Assembly: GCA_002077065.1 (NCBI GenBank)
Contig: NAJO01000008.1
Span: 496,001 to 560,000 of the forward strand
DNA from: Cryoendolithus antarcticus
Taxonomy: Eukaryota; Ascomycota; Dothideomycetes; Cladosporiales; Cladosporiaceae
DNA: 64,000 nt
Direction: 5' to 3'
Within the stretch, counting starts at the first letter, position 1, and each line of letters begins with the position of its first letter. The translations under genes were made by a program, and so were the position numbers. Positions 11,692 to 22,700 of this stretch are shown here, piece after piece. Below the pieces are notes generated by a model, which saw only the letters and a program-made list of their open reading frames with translations, searched no databases and was not told where the DNA came from.

Positions 11692-14600
11692 ATGAGCCTT
11701 CGTGGAGCTGCTGTGGAGGGTCGAATTCCCACCGCCACGGAGGCTGGCATCGACAATGGCTTCTCCGCCCCAAGTCTCGATCCTGGGCATCCCCGGGATC
11801 TCAAACCGGTCGTTGGCCATCTCTCGAGTCGAGTGTACAAACAACTGCTCGGACTCAATCCGTTCAAAGCTTCGTTCCCGAGCCTATATCGCAGCAACCT
11901 TTCAGATCGGAAGAGCAAAATTATGGCTATCTTGGGCCTCATCGCTGCTATCGCTGCCGGCATACCCCTTCCGATCATGTTCGTCATCTTTGGGAAGATC
12001 ATCAACGCTTTTCCTCCGACGGAAGAGGAGATAAGAGTCCGGATCACGCAATTGCTCAGTGTTGCAGTCGCGTACTTTGCGATGACTACGTTCTACATGA
12101 GCGTCTTTGGCCGCGTCGGCGATAAGATCGCAATTACAGTGCGAGAGAAGCTCTTGAAATGTCTCTTACACCTAGACCAAGCCTACTACGACACACATGA
12201 TCTGGATGTCACGGCTCTGCTCACGGCCAAGGTAGAGACTATTCAGGTCGGCACCTCAGAGAAGGTAGGCATCTTCGTACAGTCGACGAGCTACTTTGTC
12301 GCAGCCTTCACGGTGGGCTTTGTACTCAATGCGAAGCTCACTGGTATTCTATTCGCTGCTGTCATTCCAGCGATGGTCATCGTGGTGGCGCTTGGATCTC
12401 ACTGGGTCTCGAAGTTGACGACGCAATTGTCCAAGGCGTCCGAATCCGCGAACGCCCTTTTGGAGTCGGCGCTACGAGCAATAAAGGTCGTTCAGGCCTT
12501 CGACATCGAGGACGATCTTTGTCGTAAGCAACAGATCTCCCTGCAGGATAATCTCGGCATAAGCATCCGGAAAGCCATTATATCTGCCTGCATGTTTGGG
12601 TCGATGTATGGTTTAGCATACGCGGCAAATGCGCTAGCCTTCTTCGTCGGTAGCGGAATGACAGCTGGGGGTGAAGCGGGTACCGTGTATGCGGTGTGCC
12701 TGCTAATTCTTGACGCAAGCTTTGTTGTGGGTCAGTTTGCGCCATTTCTCGAGATTTTTGCTCGCGCTACGGCAGCGGGCGAAGAGATCGAAGACCTCAT
12801 CGAGAAAGCGAAACAGGCTGGATTAGACTCGCCTGCCGAGACCGAGGAGACTCCTCTTTGTCTGCATGGCCAAGCAGTATCTTTCGAAGACGTCCAATTC
12901 ACATACCCTGCAAGGCCGACCGCGAAGGTACTGAACGACTTGACTCTGCGATTCCAGCCTGGTACACTCAATGCTGTTGTTGGTACCAGTGGCGGAGGCA
13001 AATCCACTCTGGTCTCGCTGCTGCTCAAGATATACGAATCCTATTCGGGCACGATCCGTATAGGCACACATGACTTACGCCGATTTGATGCCACCCAGCT
13101 CCGGGCTCAAATCTCTGTCGTTGAGCAAGATTCAATACTGTTCACAGGCAGTGTACGCGACAACATTCTGCATGGGTTGACGGACCGGTATCTTCCAGAT
13201 GCAAGCAAGCATGAGAGATGTCAAGAAGCCCTCCTTGCTAGCGGAGTCGACTTCATCGAAGCCCTACCTAACGGTCTGGACTCGGTCATAGACAATAGCC
13301 TGCAGCTGTCAGGCGGGCAGAAGCAGAGGCTATGTCTTGCCCGAGCACTGATCAATCGACCCGCAATTCTCATCTTGGACGAACCAACGAGTGCTCTGGA
13401 CGCGAGAAGCGAGACACTTGTAGCACAGACAGTGAGCAGAGTAGCTGCATCAGGGACTACGGTCATTATGATCGCGCATCGACTTTCTACGATCCTCGGA
13501 GCCGACAATATCACCGTTCTCAGTGATGGCAAGGTGGTGGAGAGCGGCACACCTGACGCACTTGCTGTACCCGGGACCATTTTCAATGGTCTACTAGAGA
13601 CGCAGGGCACCACACTGACAACATCCGATAGCGATGTGTCGACGGACTTGCTCCCAATGACGGAGAAAGCGTTCGAAGGCAGCTCAGCTGCCAGCAATAT
13701 CACGTCAGCAGAGGGTGACCAAGTGGAGGAGACAGAGGAACTAGCGTCAGGCCGCGTTGTTGTGCAAAAGCTTGCTCGCTTGATCAAGGCCGATGCACTC
13801 CTCATAAGCGTTGGACTAGTCTGCTCAGCGGTGAGCGGCGCGATTATTGTCGGCGAGGCAATCACTTTCGGCAATCTCATCACTCTGCTCAACTCAGACA
13901 CACCAGACCTGAACGATGACATCCGATTCTACTGTCTGATGTTCTTCATACTTGCATGTATAGCTTTGGTGAGCTACGCAGGAAGCGGAAGTGCCTTTGG
14001 AGTGGCATCCGCACGATTGACAGGTCGTATCCAGCGATCGCTCTTCCGCACCATGCTACGCCAGGATATGAAATGGTTCGCAGCGCCCGGTCGCTCCGTG
14101 CATGAGCTCATGGCTCGCATCAATTCTGATTCCGGGAACCTGGCAGCTTTGTCGGGCGTCGTGCTTGGTACCCTGCTCTCGATATGCACATCAATGGTCG
14201 GTGGTATTACACTGTCACTCGTTGTTGCCTGGAAGATCGCTATCGTACTCCTGTGTTGCGTTCCAGTGCTGATAGCAGCTGGTTATCTCCGTCTTCGACT
14301 GCTGCATATCTCCGAGGACCGGCATCGAAACGCGTACAATGACGCCTCTGCGATTGCGGCCGAGGCCTGCCGCAGTATCAGGACGATTGCGATTCTTGGG
14401 ATGGAAGACGGAGTCTTGGAGCGATACAAGAAGGCATTGAAAGGCCCCTTCGAAAGCGGACTACGCTTCACAATCGCTGCTAATGCTCTGCTCGCTTTTT
14501 CATTCGCGGTGACTTACTTCGTTTACTCCCTCGCTTACTGGTGGTGGGTGTTCCTGATACGCTGCAACGACACATGGTACTGACTCCGAGTAGGGGATCG

Positions 14601-15596
14601 AAACAAGTCCGTGAGGGCGCCTACACCTCCACCCAGTTCTTCATCATCCTGCCCGCTCTCCTCTTCTCCGCGCAGGGTGCAGGACAGGCCTTCAGTTTGA
14701 CGCCTGAGATCACTCGAGCCAAGTCAGCAGCCCGCAACATCGTGAAACTCTTGTCTTCACAGCCGACGATACTTCGCGAGGCAGATTCGCAGGACGCCAC
14801 CAGGGCGAGCCCGTCAGTTCTGTCGCTGACCGAGAAATCTGGTGGCAGCACTCCGCCCAAGATCCTGTTCGAGAACGTCAGTCTACACTACGGTAATGAT
14901 AGCAAGCCAGCGTTACAAGATGTCAGTCTCTCGATCACCGAGGGTCACTCCGTTGCCCTTGTTGGGCCTTCTGGAGCTGGCAAGTCGACTGCTATCACTC
15001 TCATTGAACGCTTTCTTGACCCGAGCTCCGGAAACATATCCATCAACGGCGTCGACATCAAGGATATAAACGCCCGAAGGCTCCGAGCCGGCATGAGTCT
15101 CGTCCCACAAGAACCTGATCTCTTCCCGGGCTCAATCAGCTACAACGTCAAGCTCGGTGCTGCGCCTGGCCAGACCGTTACGCAATTAGATATCGAAGCA
15201 GTGTGCAAACAGTGCGGCGTGCACGAGTTCATCGTCAGTCTGCCCGATGGCTACAATACCGACTGCGCGTCGAATAATTCGGTCAAACTCTCTGGAGGAC
15301 AAGGGCAGAGGCTTGCGATCGCTCGGGCGATGATACGGAAGCCGGAGATCTTGCTGCTGGACGAGCCGACCAGTGCGCTCGATGCTCATAGCGAGAGGCT
15401 AGTGCAGGACTCATTGGAAGCTGCGAGCAAGGGGCGGACAACGGTCACCGTGGCTCATCGGCTAGCTAGTGTGCAAGCTGCTGACTGCATTTTCGTCTTT
15501 GATGAAGGGCGAATTGTTGAGCGTGGGACACACAGTGAATTAATTGACATGGGTGGGTTGTACGCCAGCATGGCAAAAGCGCAGAGCGTCGCCTAA
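11692..15596 (+). CDS. Full-size ABCB (MDR-type) transporter of the siderophore locus
   Basis: ATP-driven membrane transporter of about 1284 residues with two membrane-spanning halves and two nucleotide-binding domains. Start ATG at 11692; a GTG further upstream is in frame but not credible. One intron, 14544-14593 (GTGGGT...TAG, branch CTGAC), inferred because it rejoins the frame as SLAYWWGSKQVREG, the usual sequence before the second half's ATPase. NBD1 has Walker A GTSGGGKST (about residue 430) and signature LSGGQKQR; NBD2 has GPSGAGKST (about 1075) and LSGGQGQR, each followed by an ILDEPTSALD-type Walker B. It is divergent from the NRPS and followed by the ornithine monooxygenase, an arrangement known for NPS2-type loci. 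Substrate could be siderophore export, uptake or an unrelated compound; the sequence does not decide. Confidence 0.93.
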
Positions 15597-16102
15597 TACG
15601 AAAGCTTGCTAATTCTCTGAGCACACTTGTCCTCTCATCATCTTCTTTGAATTCGCAACTGCTCTTTCGCGTCTGTGAACACACCCACCACCATAGCAAT
15701 CCCGCAGGGCTTTGCTCAATCCATGCAGCCCGTGCTGTCTCACCCAACACCGCCGCTCAGCTAGCAGCGTTCGACCCACGCCGAGTGATCTCCTCCGACG
15801 ACATAACGAGCAGACCAGTCAATGGCCCCATGTCGGTAGTGAGCACGCTTCCACCCCATTTTCGTACCTCATGCACGTTGAAGCTCGGCAGTGTGTACAG
15901 ATCTTGGAAGATAACAACGATCTGATAAAAACTCTGCAAACTCTCTGACCTCGCTAACAACAGTTCCCAATTTTGGAGCTCTTGTGGAGTCGTCTGTTTC
16001 AGTCGCGTTATCTAGCGCATTGGCAGCATCATCTGTCCCCCTCTTTTGCTGCACATGTCGGCGGTGAAGAGTTTTCCCTCGGCGATGGTGTCAGGTTTAG
16101 AG

Positions 16103-16134
16103 TAATCTGATCCGAGGAAAAGCGGATCTGATTA
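16103..16134. repeat. Imperfect inverted repeat with GATA-like core
   Basis: TAATCTGATCCG (16103-16114) and CGGATCTGATTA (16123-16134) form two 12-nt arms, complementary except at one position, around an 8-nt purine-rich loop. Each arm holds an ATCTGAT core. It lies about 500 bp upstream of the monooxygenase start. It could be a dimer-binding operator or a chance hairpin. Confidence 0.6.
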
Positions 16135-16203
16135 CGGGCTTTACCTATCAGATCGTTGATGCCAAGGGGGGGTGGACGACTTCATCTCGTTTTATGAGTA
16201 TGT

Positions 16204-16249
16204 TTGTCTACAAGAGCAAGGTTCACTTGTCTACAAGAGCAAGGTTCAC
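16204..16249. repeat. Perfect 23-bp tandem duplication
   Basis: Two adjacent identical copies of a 23-nt unit beginning TTGTCTACAAGAGCAAGG occupy 16204-16226 and 16227-16249. The duplication lies in the promoter of the ornithine monooxygenase and looks recent because the copies are identical. Confidence 0.9.
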
Positions 16250-16638
16250 GGCGCTTTGTGGTCACTGACGGCGGCGTAATGCGTTGTATGTACCGCCGTG
16301 AGACATCTGGCGATGTCGGAGCTGCGAGAGTCGTAAGATCATGACTCTGTTATTGCAGACATGACAGGCATATGTCGTAGGTGGGAGTCAGCGGTCAACA
16401 TGAGTTGTGTATTACTCCGGCCGAAGTCGGGCAATGCTTTCCCATGTTTGTTTTTCTTTTCCAATGGAAAGCAGGGTCTGGGCAAGCGTGTGGCGTGACG
16501 TCTTACATTGACAACTCAGGCGCATATCTGATCATCTGACATACAATCGCGGCCGCGTACGCCAGTGACATCCTCTAGCGGACAACTCCAGAGCAAACAG
16601 GCCCACATCCGACAAACCAAACTCGCTACGTCGGTAAG

Positions 16639-18180
16639 ATGTCGCCACACGCAATACCGCCGTCGCCTACTGGAAGCCAGACAAGTATTGAAGACAATAT
16701 GGCCAACATGAAAGTCGATCAAGATGGCATTGGACGAAGATCTCATAGCAAGGCAGCCTCAAAGACTTCTCATCTCCGCCGCCACCCAGACAACGACATC
16801 CAGGATCTCATATGTGCGGGCTTTGGGCCCGCTTCTCTCGCCGTCGCTGTCGCTCTGCACGACGCTATCGACGCCGAGGATCCAAACCTACGACCGCTCA
16901 ACCCGAAGGTGAGATTCCTTGAGCGTCAACAGCACTTCGCATGGCATGCCGGAATGCTTCTCCCTGGGGCGAAGATGCAGATATCGTTTCTGAAGGACAT
17001 GGCCACGCTGCGGAACCCGCGAAGCGAGTTCACCTTCCTCAACTATCTCCATCGGAAGAATCGACTAGTCGCCTTCACAAACCTCAGCACTTTTCTCCCG
17101 CAACGGATCGAGTATGAGGACTACATGCGGTGGTGCGCAGACCACTTTGAAGATGTGGTGGAGTACGATCAGGACGTCGAGTCCGTCGAGCCAGCAAGCA
17201 CAGATGCCGCCACAGGAGCCATAACATCATTCCGCATTCTTTCGGCCAATCGCACCACTGGCCAGCGAACAGAACGCCTCGCGAAGCACGTTCTCATAGC
17301 CGCAGGTGGACGACCCCGGCTACCGGACTGGGTCCCACGCCACCACCCTCGCATAATTCACAGCTCGCAGTACGCCACCACAGCCCACAAGCTCTTCCCT
17401 CCCGATAAGCCGCCAAGGTCTATAGCCGTGATAGGCGCCGGCCAGTCAGCAGCAGAAGTCTTCCACAACCTCCCCTCCCGCTTCCCAGGATGTAAGTCCC
17501 ACCTCCTCATCCGCGGCTCAGCGTTACGGCCAAGCGACGACTCGCCCTTCGTGAACGAAGTCTTCGACCCAGAGAGGGTAGACGACTACTACTCGCAAGA
17601 CCCAGTCCTCCGAGCGGAAGCCATCGCACAGGATAAAGCGACGAACTACGGCGTAGTCAGGATCGAGCTGCTGGAGGAGATCTACGCTTCTCTGTACTCC
17701 CAGAGAATACAATATCCCAGCGATGCTGAATGGCCACAACGAATACTCAACCGCCGCAGCATATCACACGTCGAAGACCTCCCTTCCTCAAACCCAAGCT
17801 CATGCTCCCCTCATCTCCGCCTACACATCTACAACGCTTCCTCCGCCTTTCAAGCAACCCCCTCTCCTCAGCTCGAGACACTAGACGTCGACCTCGTGAT
17901 TGTCGCTTCAGGCTATCTCCGTAATGCTCACGAGGAGATTCTCGCCCCTCTTGCACATTTCAGACCTTCCAGCAAGTCAAGCTCATGGCAGGTTGCGAGA
18001 GACTACCGCGTGCAGTTTCGGGAGGGCGCTGTAAGCGAGGACGCTGGCGTCTGGCTGCAGGGCTGCAATGAAGCAACGCATGGACTGAGCGATACATTAC
18101 TCTCCATCCTGGCTGTCAGGGGTGGAGAGGTCGTGGGCAGTATCTTTGGCCAGAAGGAAGTCAACGGAAAGGCGCGGTGA
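16639..18180 (+). CDS. sidA: L-ornithine N5-monooxygenase (siderophore biosynthesis)
   Basis: Flavin- and NADPH-dependent enzyme that hydroxylates the side-chain nitrogen of ornithine, the committed step to fungal hydroxamate siderophores. A single exon encodes 513 residues from ATG 16639, the usual length. Visible motifs: FAD-binding GFGPASL (residues 61-67); the region PGAKMQISFLKDMATLRNPRSEF before the substrate pocket, characteristic of the family (shown here in part); NADPH-binding VIGAGQSAAE (about 265); a DLVIVASGY motif near residue 440; and a C-terminal THGLSDTLLSILA. The first 50 residues are Ser/basic-rich and probably disordered. It sits about 1 kb downstream of the ABC transporter on the same strand, with the NRPS beyond, completing a siderophore locus. 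The promoter has GATA-like sites, consistent with iron repression. Confidence 0.96.
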   Translation: MSPHAIPPSPTGSQTSIEDNMANMKVDQDGIGRRSHSKAASKTSHLRRHPDNDIQDLICAGFGPASLAVAVALHDAIDAEDPNLRPLNPKVRFLERQQHFAWHAGMLLPGAKMQISFLKDMATLRNPRSEFTFLNYLHRKNRLVAFTNLSTFLPQRIEYEDYMRWCADHFEDVVEYDQDVESVEPASTDAATGAITSFRILSANRTTGQRTERLAKHVLIAAGGRPRLPDWVPRHHPRIIHSSQYATTAHKLFPPDKPPRSIAVIGAGQSAAEVFHNLPSRFPGCKSHLLIRGSALRPSDDSPFVNEVFDPERVDDYYSQDPVLRAEAIAQDKATNYGVVRIELLEEIYASLYSQRIQYPSDAEWPQRILNRRSISHVEDLPSSNPSSCSPHLRLHIYNASSAFQATPSPQLETLDVDLVIVASGYLRNAHEEILAPLAHFRPSSKSSSWQVARDYRVQFREGAVSEDAGVWLQGCNEATHGLSDTLLSILAVRGGEVVGSIFGQKEVNGKAR

Positions 18181-18426
18181 GATCACTGATAAGCTGGCAA
18201 GAATCTGCGCTTGCAGACCCAGGGATCTGTACCATGATCATCGGAGGTGCTGGCGCCTCCATCACTACACCGTACCAATCGTGGCTACAGTACTAGCATT
18301 ACACTGGTGGTATACAATGCCGTGGGCTGTTTCATAATACATAGCCTCTAGATCCAGATGCTCCGGCCCAGATGATGCGATGCCTCAGCACACCTCCCCG
18401 CGTCTATACCTCCTTTTCAAGCTTTC

Positions 18427-19456
18427 TCAATACTCATAAAACCCCCTCCCGCTCTTCTTCCCCAGCCAGCCAGCTTCGACCATACTCCGTAATCGCACCG
18501 CAGGCCTGTACTTTGAGTCGCCCAGCCCTTCGTGTAAGACTTTCATGATACTGAGGCAGGTATCCAGGCCGATGAAATCCGCTAGTTGTAGCGGACCCAT
18601 GGGCACATTTGTGCCGTTTTTCATTATAGCGTCGATGCTATCTCGATCTCCGATGCCGGATTCGAGGCAGATGATGGCTTCGTTTATGTACGGCATTAAG
18701 ATGCGGTTGGCGAGGAAGCCGGGCGTGTCGGCTGAAGTGGAGGGGACTTTGCCCATTCGTCGACAGAATTCCAATGCTGTGGCTAACGTCCCCGGCGACG
18801 TCTGCAGCGCAGAGATGATTTCCACGCCTTTTTGGATGGGGACGGGGTTCATGAAGTGCGTGCTCAGAACGCGGCTGCTGGCGCTCATGTCTTTTGGATC
18901 TTTTGTCGTTGAAGCTGCGAGCGTCGTGATACTCAGACTCGAGGTATTCGTCGCTAGCACAGTATGCGCCGGACATATCTGCGCTAGCTGGGAGAAGATC
19001 GAGGTCTTGAGCGAGAGGATCTCGGGGACCGCTTCGATGACCATGTCCACCCTGTCCAGATCCTCCATGCGAGTTGTGGGACGGAGAAAGGAGCGAGCTT
19101 TGTCGGCGTCATCCTGACTTATCCGCGACTTGGAGACGTCCTTAGCTAGTAATGTGTCGGCGAATTTGAGGCCTTTGTCGAGGGAAGCTTGGTTGGAGTC
19201 GACTAACGTGACGGGGACGCCGGCGGTGCGGGCGGCGACGAGGCTTATGCCGAGACCCTGTGGGGCGTGATCAGTGTCCTGTCACTCGTGGAGGAGTATA
19301 TGTAGGGAGTACCATTTGGCCTGCTCCTACCACGCCGAGAGTCTTTACTTCCGCTGCTTGCGCTTCGGCGGGGCGGAGGAGGGTGGAGCTGAAGGCCCGC
19401 TGTTGGCAGCGGAGCGCTTGATGAGCGCCATGGCTGAGGCGTGGTGAGAGCATCAT
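18427..19456 (-). CDS. Mitochondrial 3-hydroxyacyl-CoA dehydrogenase
   Basis: NAD-dependent enzyme of the 3-hydroxyacyl/3-hydroxybutyryl-CoA dehydrogenase family, oxidising L-3-hydroxyacyl-CoA in fatty-acid beta-oxidation. Exons 19313-19456 and 18427-19257; the intron 19258-19312 splits GVVGAGQM from GLGISLVAA, restoring the Rossmann GxGxxG motif. The product is about 324 residues. The start is ATG 19456 (MMLSPRLSHG). The first about 35 residues are basic and Ser/Ala/Arg-rich without acids (QQRAFSSTLLRPAEA), a typical mitochondrial presequence. Further family marks are LATNTSSLSI, THFMNPVP and PGFLANRILMPYINEA, ending with the C-terminal domain GWLGKKSGRGFYEY. It converges with the ornithine monooxygenase, 246 bp apart. 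Paralogues acting on other hydroxyacyl-CoAs exist, so exact substrate length is not certain. Confidence 0.93.
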
Positions 19457-19740
19457 GTTATGCTTTACCACAGGAGAACATAGGCCATTCGCTTCACACA
19501 GATGTTTCCCAATACCCAAAGATGTATCTTCGGCTCAAGCTTGACTATGCCGAGGTGGTAGTCACTACGGCTGGCCACACACGCGTTTGTGCACAGACGC
19601 GCGACACGTCTTCCGCTTGATTGGACTGCTGTAAAGTTGATAGCTCATATCGCATAGCTGATAGTCTGTCGTAAGGACGTTGGCGTGATTAGACAGCACA
19701 CTACGACGCATGATGTGACAGCAAGATCATAGCATACAAG

Positions 19741-22700
19741 ATGGATCCCTTCGAAAAGTCCAGCACGGTGGACTCGGAAGTGCGCGCCTACGTCTACTCC
19801 CTCGTCTCCGCCCTCGGCGGCCGCAGCACCCTCGACGCCTCGTACGCAATCGGCGACGACGCTCTCGCAGTCCTCAAAGACCTCACCCGCTGGATCCGAC
19901 TTTACGACGAGAAGACCGACCGCCACGATGTCAAGCGCTGTCTCGCCGAAGCGAACCTTGTCAAAGGCGACTTGCTGGAGATCTTGGCGCAATGGCCTGA
20001 GAGGAGCGAGAGCAAGTACAAGTCCAAGCTAGCGCTGGGCGTGCTGGAGCTGCTAGTCCCGTTGACTTGGCCGCTCGATGGGTTGGGGGAGGAGAGGGAG
20101 AAGAGCGGAGAGTTCTACAAGCATGTGCCGTTCTTGCAGTTGGCGCAGGTGGGGTATAAGAGGGCGGTCTTGCATTGCGATGCGACGAGCATTTTGAGGA
20201 CGGTGGTGAGGATCGGACTGCCAGCTATGGCTACTTCGAGGAGGGAGAGGAGTAAGAGGGAGGAGGGGATCATCCGGCTGGTGTTGTACCTTTTCCGGAA
20301 CCTGGCGATGATTGTGCAGCCCCAACATTTGCCGAGTCAGGGGGATGAGAACGATGTTACGAGGTCGGCTACGATCGATGCATTCCATGCGCAGGATATC
20401 TTGACTCTATTGTTGACCATCGGATCTGGAGCTGGTGATGAGTTCCAGGACTATGGACCTGTGATGCTAGAGATCCTGTTTCACTTGCTGAAAGGCGTGG
20501 ACGCAAAGAAGCTGTTCATGAAGAAAGAGCAGGTAGCAAGCACTGACACGCAGTACTTGAAAGAGACACTGTCAAAGGAGCGGGCCATGTTGGACAGCTA
20601 CAAGAAGTTCGCTCCCACCCGGCACAACAGGTTTGGTACGATGGTCTGGGTCAAGCGCGACGATACCAAGTACTCTACTGTGACGGGCCAGCACTCGATT
20701 ACGAACGAGAGTCAGACCTTGCACCAGATGGACAAGACGAAGAAGTGGAACAAGCCAAAGTACCGCGGGAAGTTAGCGCAGGAGTTCAACGAGCAGTCTG
20801 ACTTTGGACTGAGCGTTGAGCTTACGGAGTCGGCAAGGAAGCATTTGCGATCATTCGTCGAGGATTTCCTAGACTCCTCGTTCAACCCGCTATTCTCTTG
20901 TCTGCGGAAAGCCATCGAGCGAGAAGATGTAGGCTCTGAGAACGTGCGGCAATACTTCTACTTGATCTCCTGGTTCCTGAATGCAGAAGCAGCTCGGCGC
21001 GATGCCACTCGTAGGGAGAGTGGCTGGCACGCAGATCGGCCGACACAGACAGAGGAGAACACATACGCCTACATTGCTGCCGTGTTGGACCAGGAGACCT
21101 TCGTGCTAATGAACAGGAACATGCAACGTGCCTTGGACGACAAAGACTGGCGTATGCTGCAGACCACCATGCTAGCCTTCACACAGATCCTACTCACAGT
21201 CCAATCCATGACTGCGAGCAAGGATGAAGAGGACCAAGAGATCGCCGAGAACATCCAGAACCGCATCTTCTACGAAGAGGCCACCCACGACCGCATCGTG
21301 CAGATCCTGCGAGGCTACACACACCAAGGCATTGCATATCTCGATGTGATCACAGAGTGTACCCACGTCTTCGTCCGTATGTTGGAGCGGTATGCGAAGA
21401 CGAACGTGGACATGCAGGTCCGCTCAAAGCGCCGAACACGCAAAAAGCAGGCAGTCCAGGCACCACCAGGCGAGAATCCTGTAGTCGACGCCGAGCAAGC
21501 TGAAGAAGACACGCGCGACGCTCAACGCACAGTCTCCGAGCGCTCCTTCGACTTTGCACGCTTCAGCGCTAAGTTCACCACGCAGAAAAGCGTCGATACT
21601 TTCCTTGCACTCCTGCACTTCCACGCAGAGCTCTCACCCACTCAGCTCAAGCGGTGTCATAGATTCCTATATCGGCTAGCCTTCAAGGCTGATCTCGCTG
21701 TCCTCCTCTTCCGCGTCGACATCCTGCTGCTCTTCCACCGTCTGATCAAAGGACCCGATGGCCTGGATCCGAAGGGTGAAGGCTTCCACGACTGGGAAAC
21801 GCTGATCTCGCAAGTGTTCCGCAAGTGCGTGAAGTGGATTTGCAAAGAAGGGCAAGCGGAGGACTGGAGGGAGATGTGCATGACTGAGATGCTGTTCAGT
21901 AAAGTCGGTAACACGGTCTTCTACCTGCAGAATGGCTTCGATCGTGTCACGGAAAAGCGTGCACCGAGACCGCCTGCGGAGCTAGATTTCAAGGCCGGTG
22001 TTACAGACGAGCAGAAGATCGCCGTCGCCGTGGGTGTGATGCTCGAGCACAACAAAGCCGACCTCATCGCCTGGGTCCGCGGCGAATTGACTAGGGCAAT
22101 CGAAGAGCGTGGTGCCTGGGAATCCAGCGTCCCATCTCTCGCAGCGCAGATCGATTTCGACTCCGCTGCTCCGCCCCCCACAGCGCCCTCCCTCTTCCTC
22201 TCTCTCACAGATCCCGAACGCAAAGCTTCCTGCTTCAAGGACAAGCGACTCCGCCTCCTCCTCGTAGTGATAGGATTCCAGCGTCTCGGCGCTACGGACG
22301 ATATGGACGCAGCTTGGCTTCTCCCCTCCGAGCTCACTTCCGCCACCCTCCAAGACCGCCTCGAGCAAATCCAGAAAGCGGAGTTCGACCCTCCAACTTT
22401 CGAAGACGGGAAGGCTGCGGGCGAGATGATCAAGGCTAAGGGATCGTATACTTCCCGCTCCACAGCCGCAAACACCTTTGACTCCGACTCCGCTGCTTCT
22501 GACGACGAGCCCATTCTTGACGAAGATGGGAATGCTTTATTCCCGCCGAATGAACGAGAAAAGCGTACTCGACCTGATGATCAAACTGCGCCGAAGAAGC
22601 GGAGACGGCTGCGCCGCGCAGCTGACGATGCGGAAAGCAGTGAGGACGTCGATCCGGAGGTTGAGGCTAGGAAAGCTGCCGCAAGGCTGAAGGCACAGAG

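Larger units (their letters stand above)
15597..16638. promoter_or_regulatory. 1-kb promoter region of the ornithine monooxygenase
   Basis: No gene is visible. The stretch holds a GATA site CTATCAGAT at 16145-16153 (reverse complement ATCTGATAG, one base from ATCWGATAA), an imperfect inverted repeat at 16103-16134, a 23-bp tandem duplication at 16204-16249, and further ATCTGAT-type half sites near 16525. Together these suggest iron-dependent GATA control of the downstream sidA-type gene. Confidence 0.5.

Noticed and set aside
13221..13922. 233-codon minus-strand open frame inside the ABC transporter
   Set aside because: Antisense shadow of a strongly supported gene with Walker and signature motifs on the plus strand.
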